NCBI GenBank assembly: GCA_034509425.1
Contig: JAVTVJ010000843.1
Span: forward strand, 1 to 64,000
DNA from: Eopsaltria australis
Lineage: Eukaryota; Chordata; Aves; Passeriformes; Petroicidae
Length of the DNA stretch: 64,000 nucleotides
Direction: 5' to 3'
Shown: positions 63,615 to 64,000 of the stretch, in pieces
Numbering within the stretch: the first letter of the stretch is position 1
Layout: each line of letters starts with the position of its first letter
Translations under genes and position numbers: made by a program
The notes under the pieces: model-generated
The model's database searches: none
What the model saw: the letters and a program-made list of their open reading frames with translations, nothing else
What the model was told of the DNA's origin: nothing

Positions 63615-64000
63615 GGCTCGATCTTGGCAAATAATTTGGAAGACCACTGCATCCAATGTTTGCTCTGTTCCCACCAGCCAGCTGTTGCAAACTAGTGGTT
63701 TCCATAATTCAGCGATGGTGTCTGAGAGTGAATGCCTGGTGTGGCAAAGTCTTGCCTCTCTGTGTTTGCTTAGTGCCGCAGAAGCCAAGGGCAAGGATGT
63801 GACTCTCACTGCACTGCAAAGCTGCAGTGATGGGGAAATTTTCAAGACTTTTTCTTCTGTAGAAAAGCACTTACAGACTGACACTAAATCTTGTTCACAA
63901 GCAGAGATCACTTCTGAAGAACTGTATGACACAAAGCCCTACTGGGGAAAATACTGGACATGTAGAGAGACCTCATCTTGAGACTTTAAAATGAAATTTA

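Overview
This is a stretch of vertebrate nuclear DNA, almost certainly from a bird. The evidence is a set of CR1 non-LTR retrotransposon fragments in both orientations, several ending in the avian CR1 tail, together with endogenous-retrovirus LTRs of ERVL-like structure (TG...CA ends, one with a 5-bp target duplication). Two short coding exons lie in a sea of intron. No bacterial-type genes, operons, CRISPR arrays or RNA genes were found.

Both exons belong to one gene on the minus strand, PAX5, which encodes the B-lineage and midbrain-hindbrain paired-box transcription factor. The exon at 52114-52289 encodes the partial homeodomain segment. The exon at 28427-28556 encodes the following linker, which contains [12 protein letters not shown]. 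They correspond to exons 6 and 7 in the usual vertebrate numbering. Phases, lengths and splice sites fit, and PAX2 and PAX8 are excluded by the residues after the homeodomain helix. Exon 5 should lie beyond position 64000 and exon 8 beyond position 1. The window is therefore about 11.7 kb of intron 5, exon 6, a 23.6-kb intron 6, exon 7, and at least 28.4 kb of intron 7. From general knowledge, PAX5 is Z-linked in chicken, so Z linkage is likely here if the organism is a bird.

The introns hold at least twelve CR1 pieces (at 17.8, 21.8, 26.6, 29.7, 38.0, 38.1, 40.3, 46.0, 48.7, 56.3, 56.9 and 62.1 kb). They also hold two nearly identical solo LTRs in the same orientation about 40 kb apart (9.35 and 49.5 kb), which flank exon 7, and a third LTR-like element of about 1.3 kb at 41.3-42.5 kb. 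The third element carries an uninterrupted GGGGCT hexamer array of about 160 bp. A palindromic MITE-like relic sits at 46.8 kb, and microsatellites are scattered throughout. Between the repeats are several AT-rich, low-CpG, repeat-free stretches that look like candidate conserved noncoding elements. The most extensive is about 34.25-35.75 kb. They are candidates only, because conservation cannot be tested here.

Almost all open reading frames over the window are chance frames in intron or in repeats. The longest outside a tandem repeat (303 codons at 5751-6662) is noted for follow-up but is not supported as a gene. I found no previously undescribed coding system. The points most worth checking are the hexamer array in the LTR, the exon-7-flanking LTR pair, the weak exon 6 donor, and the candidate intronic regulatory elements.
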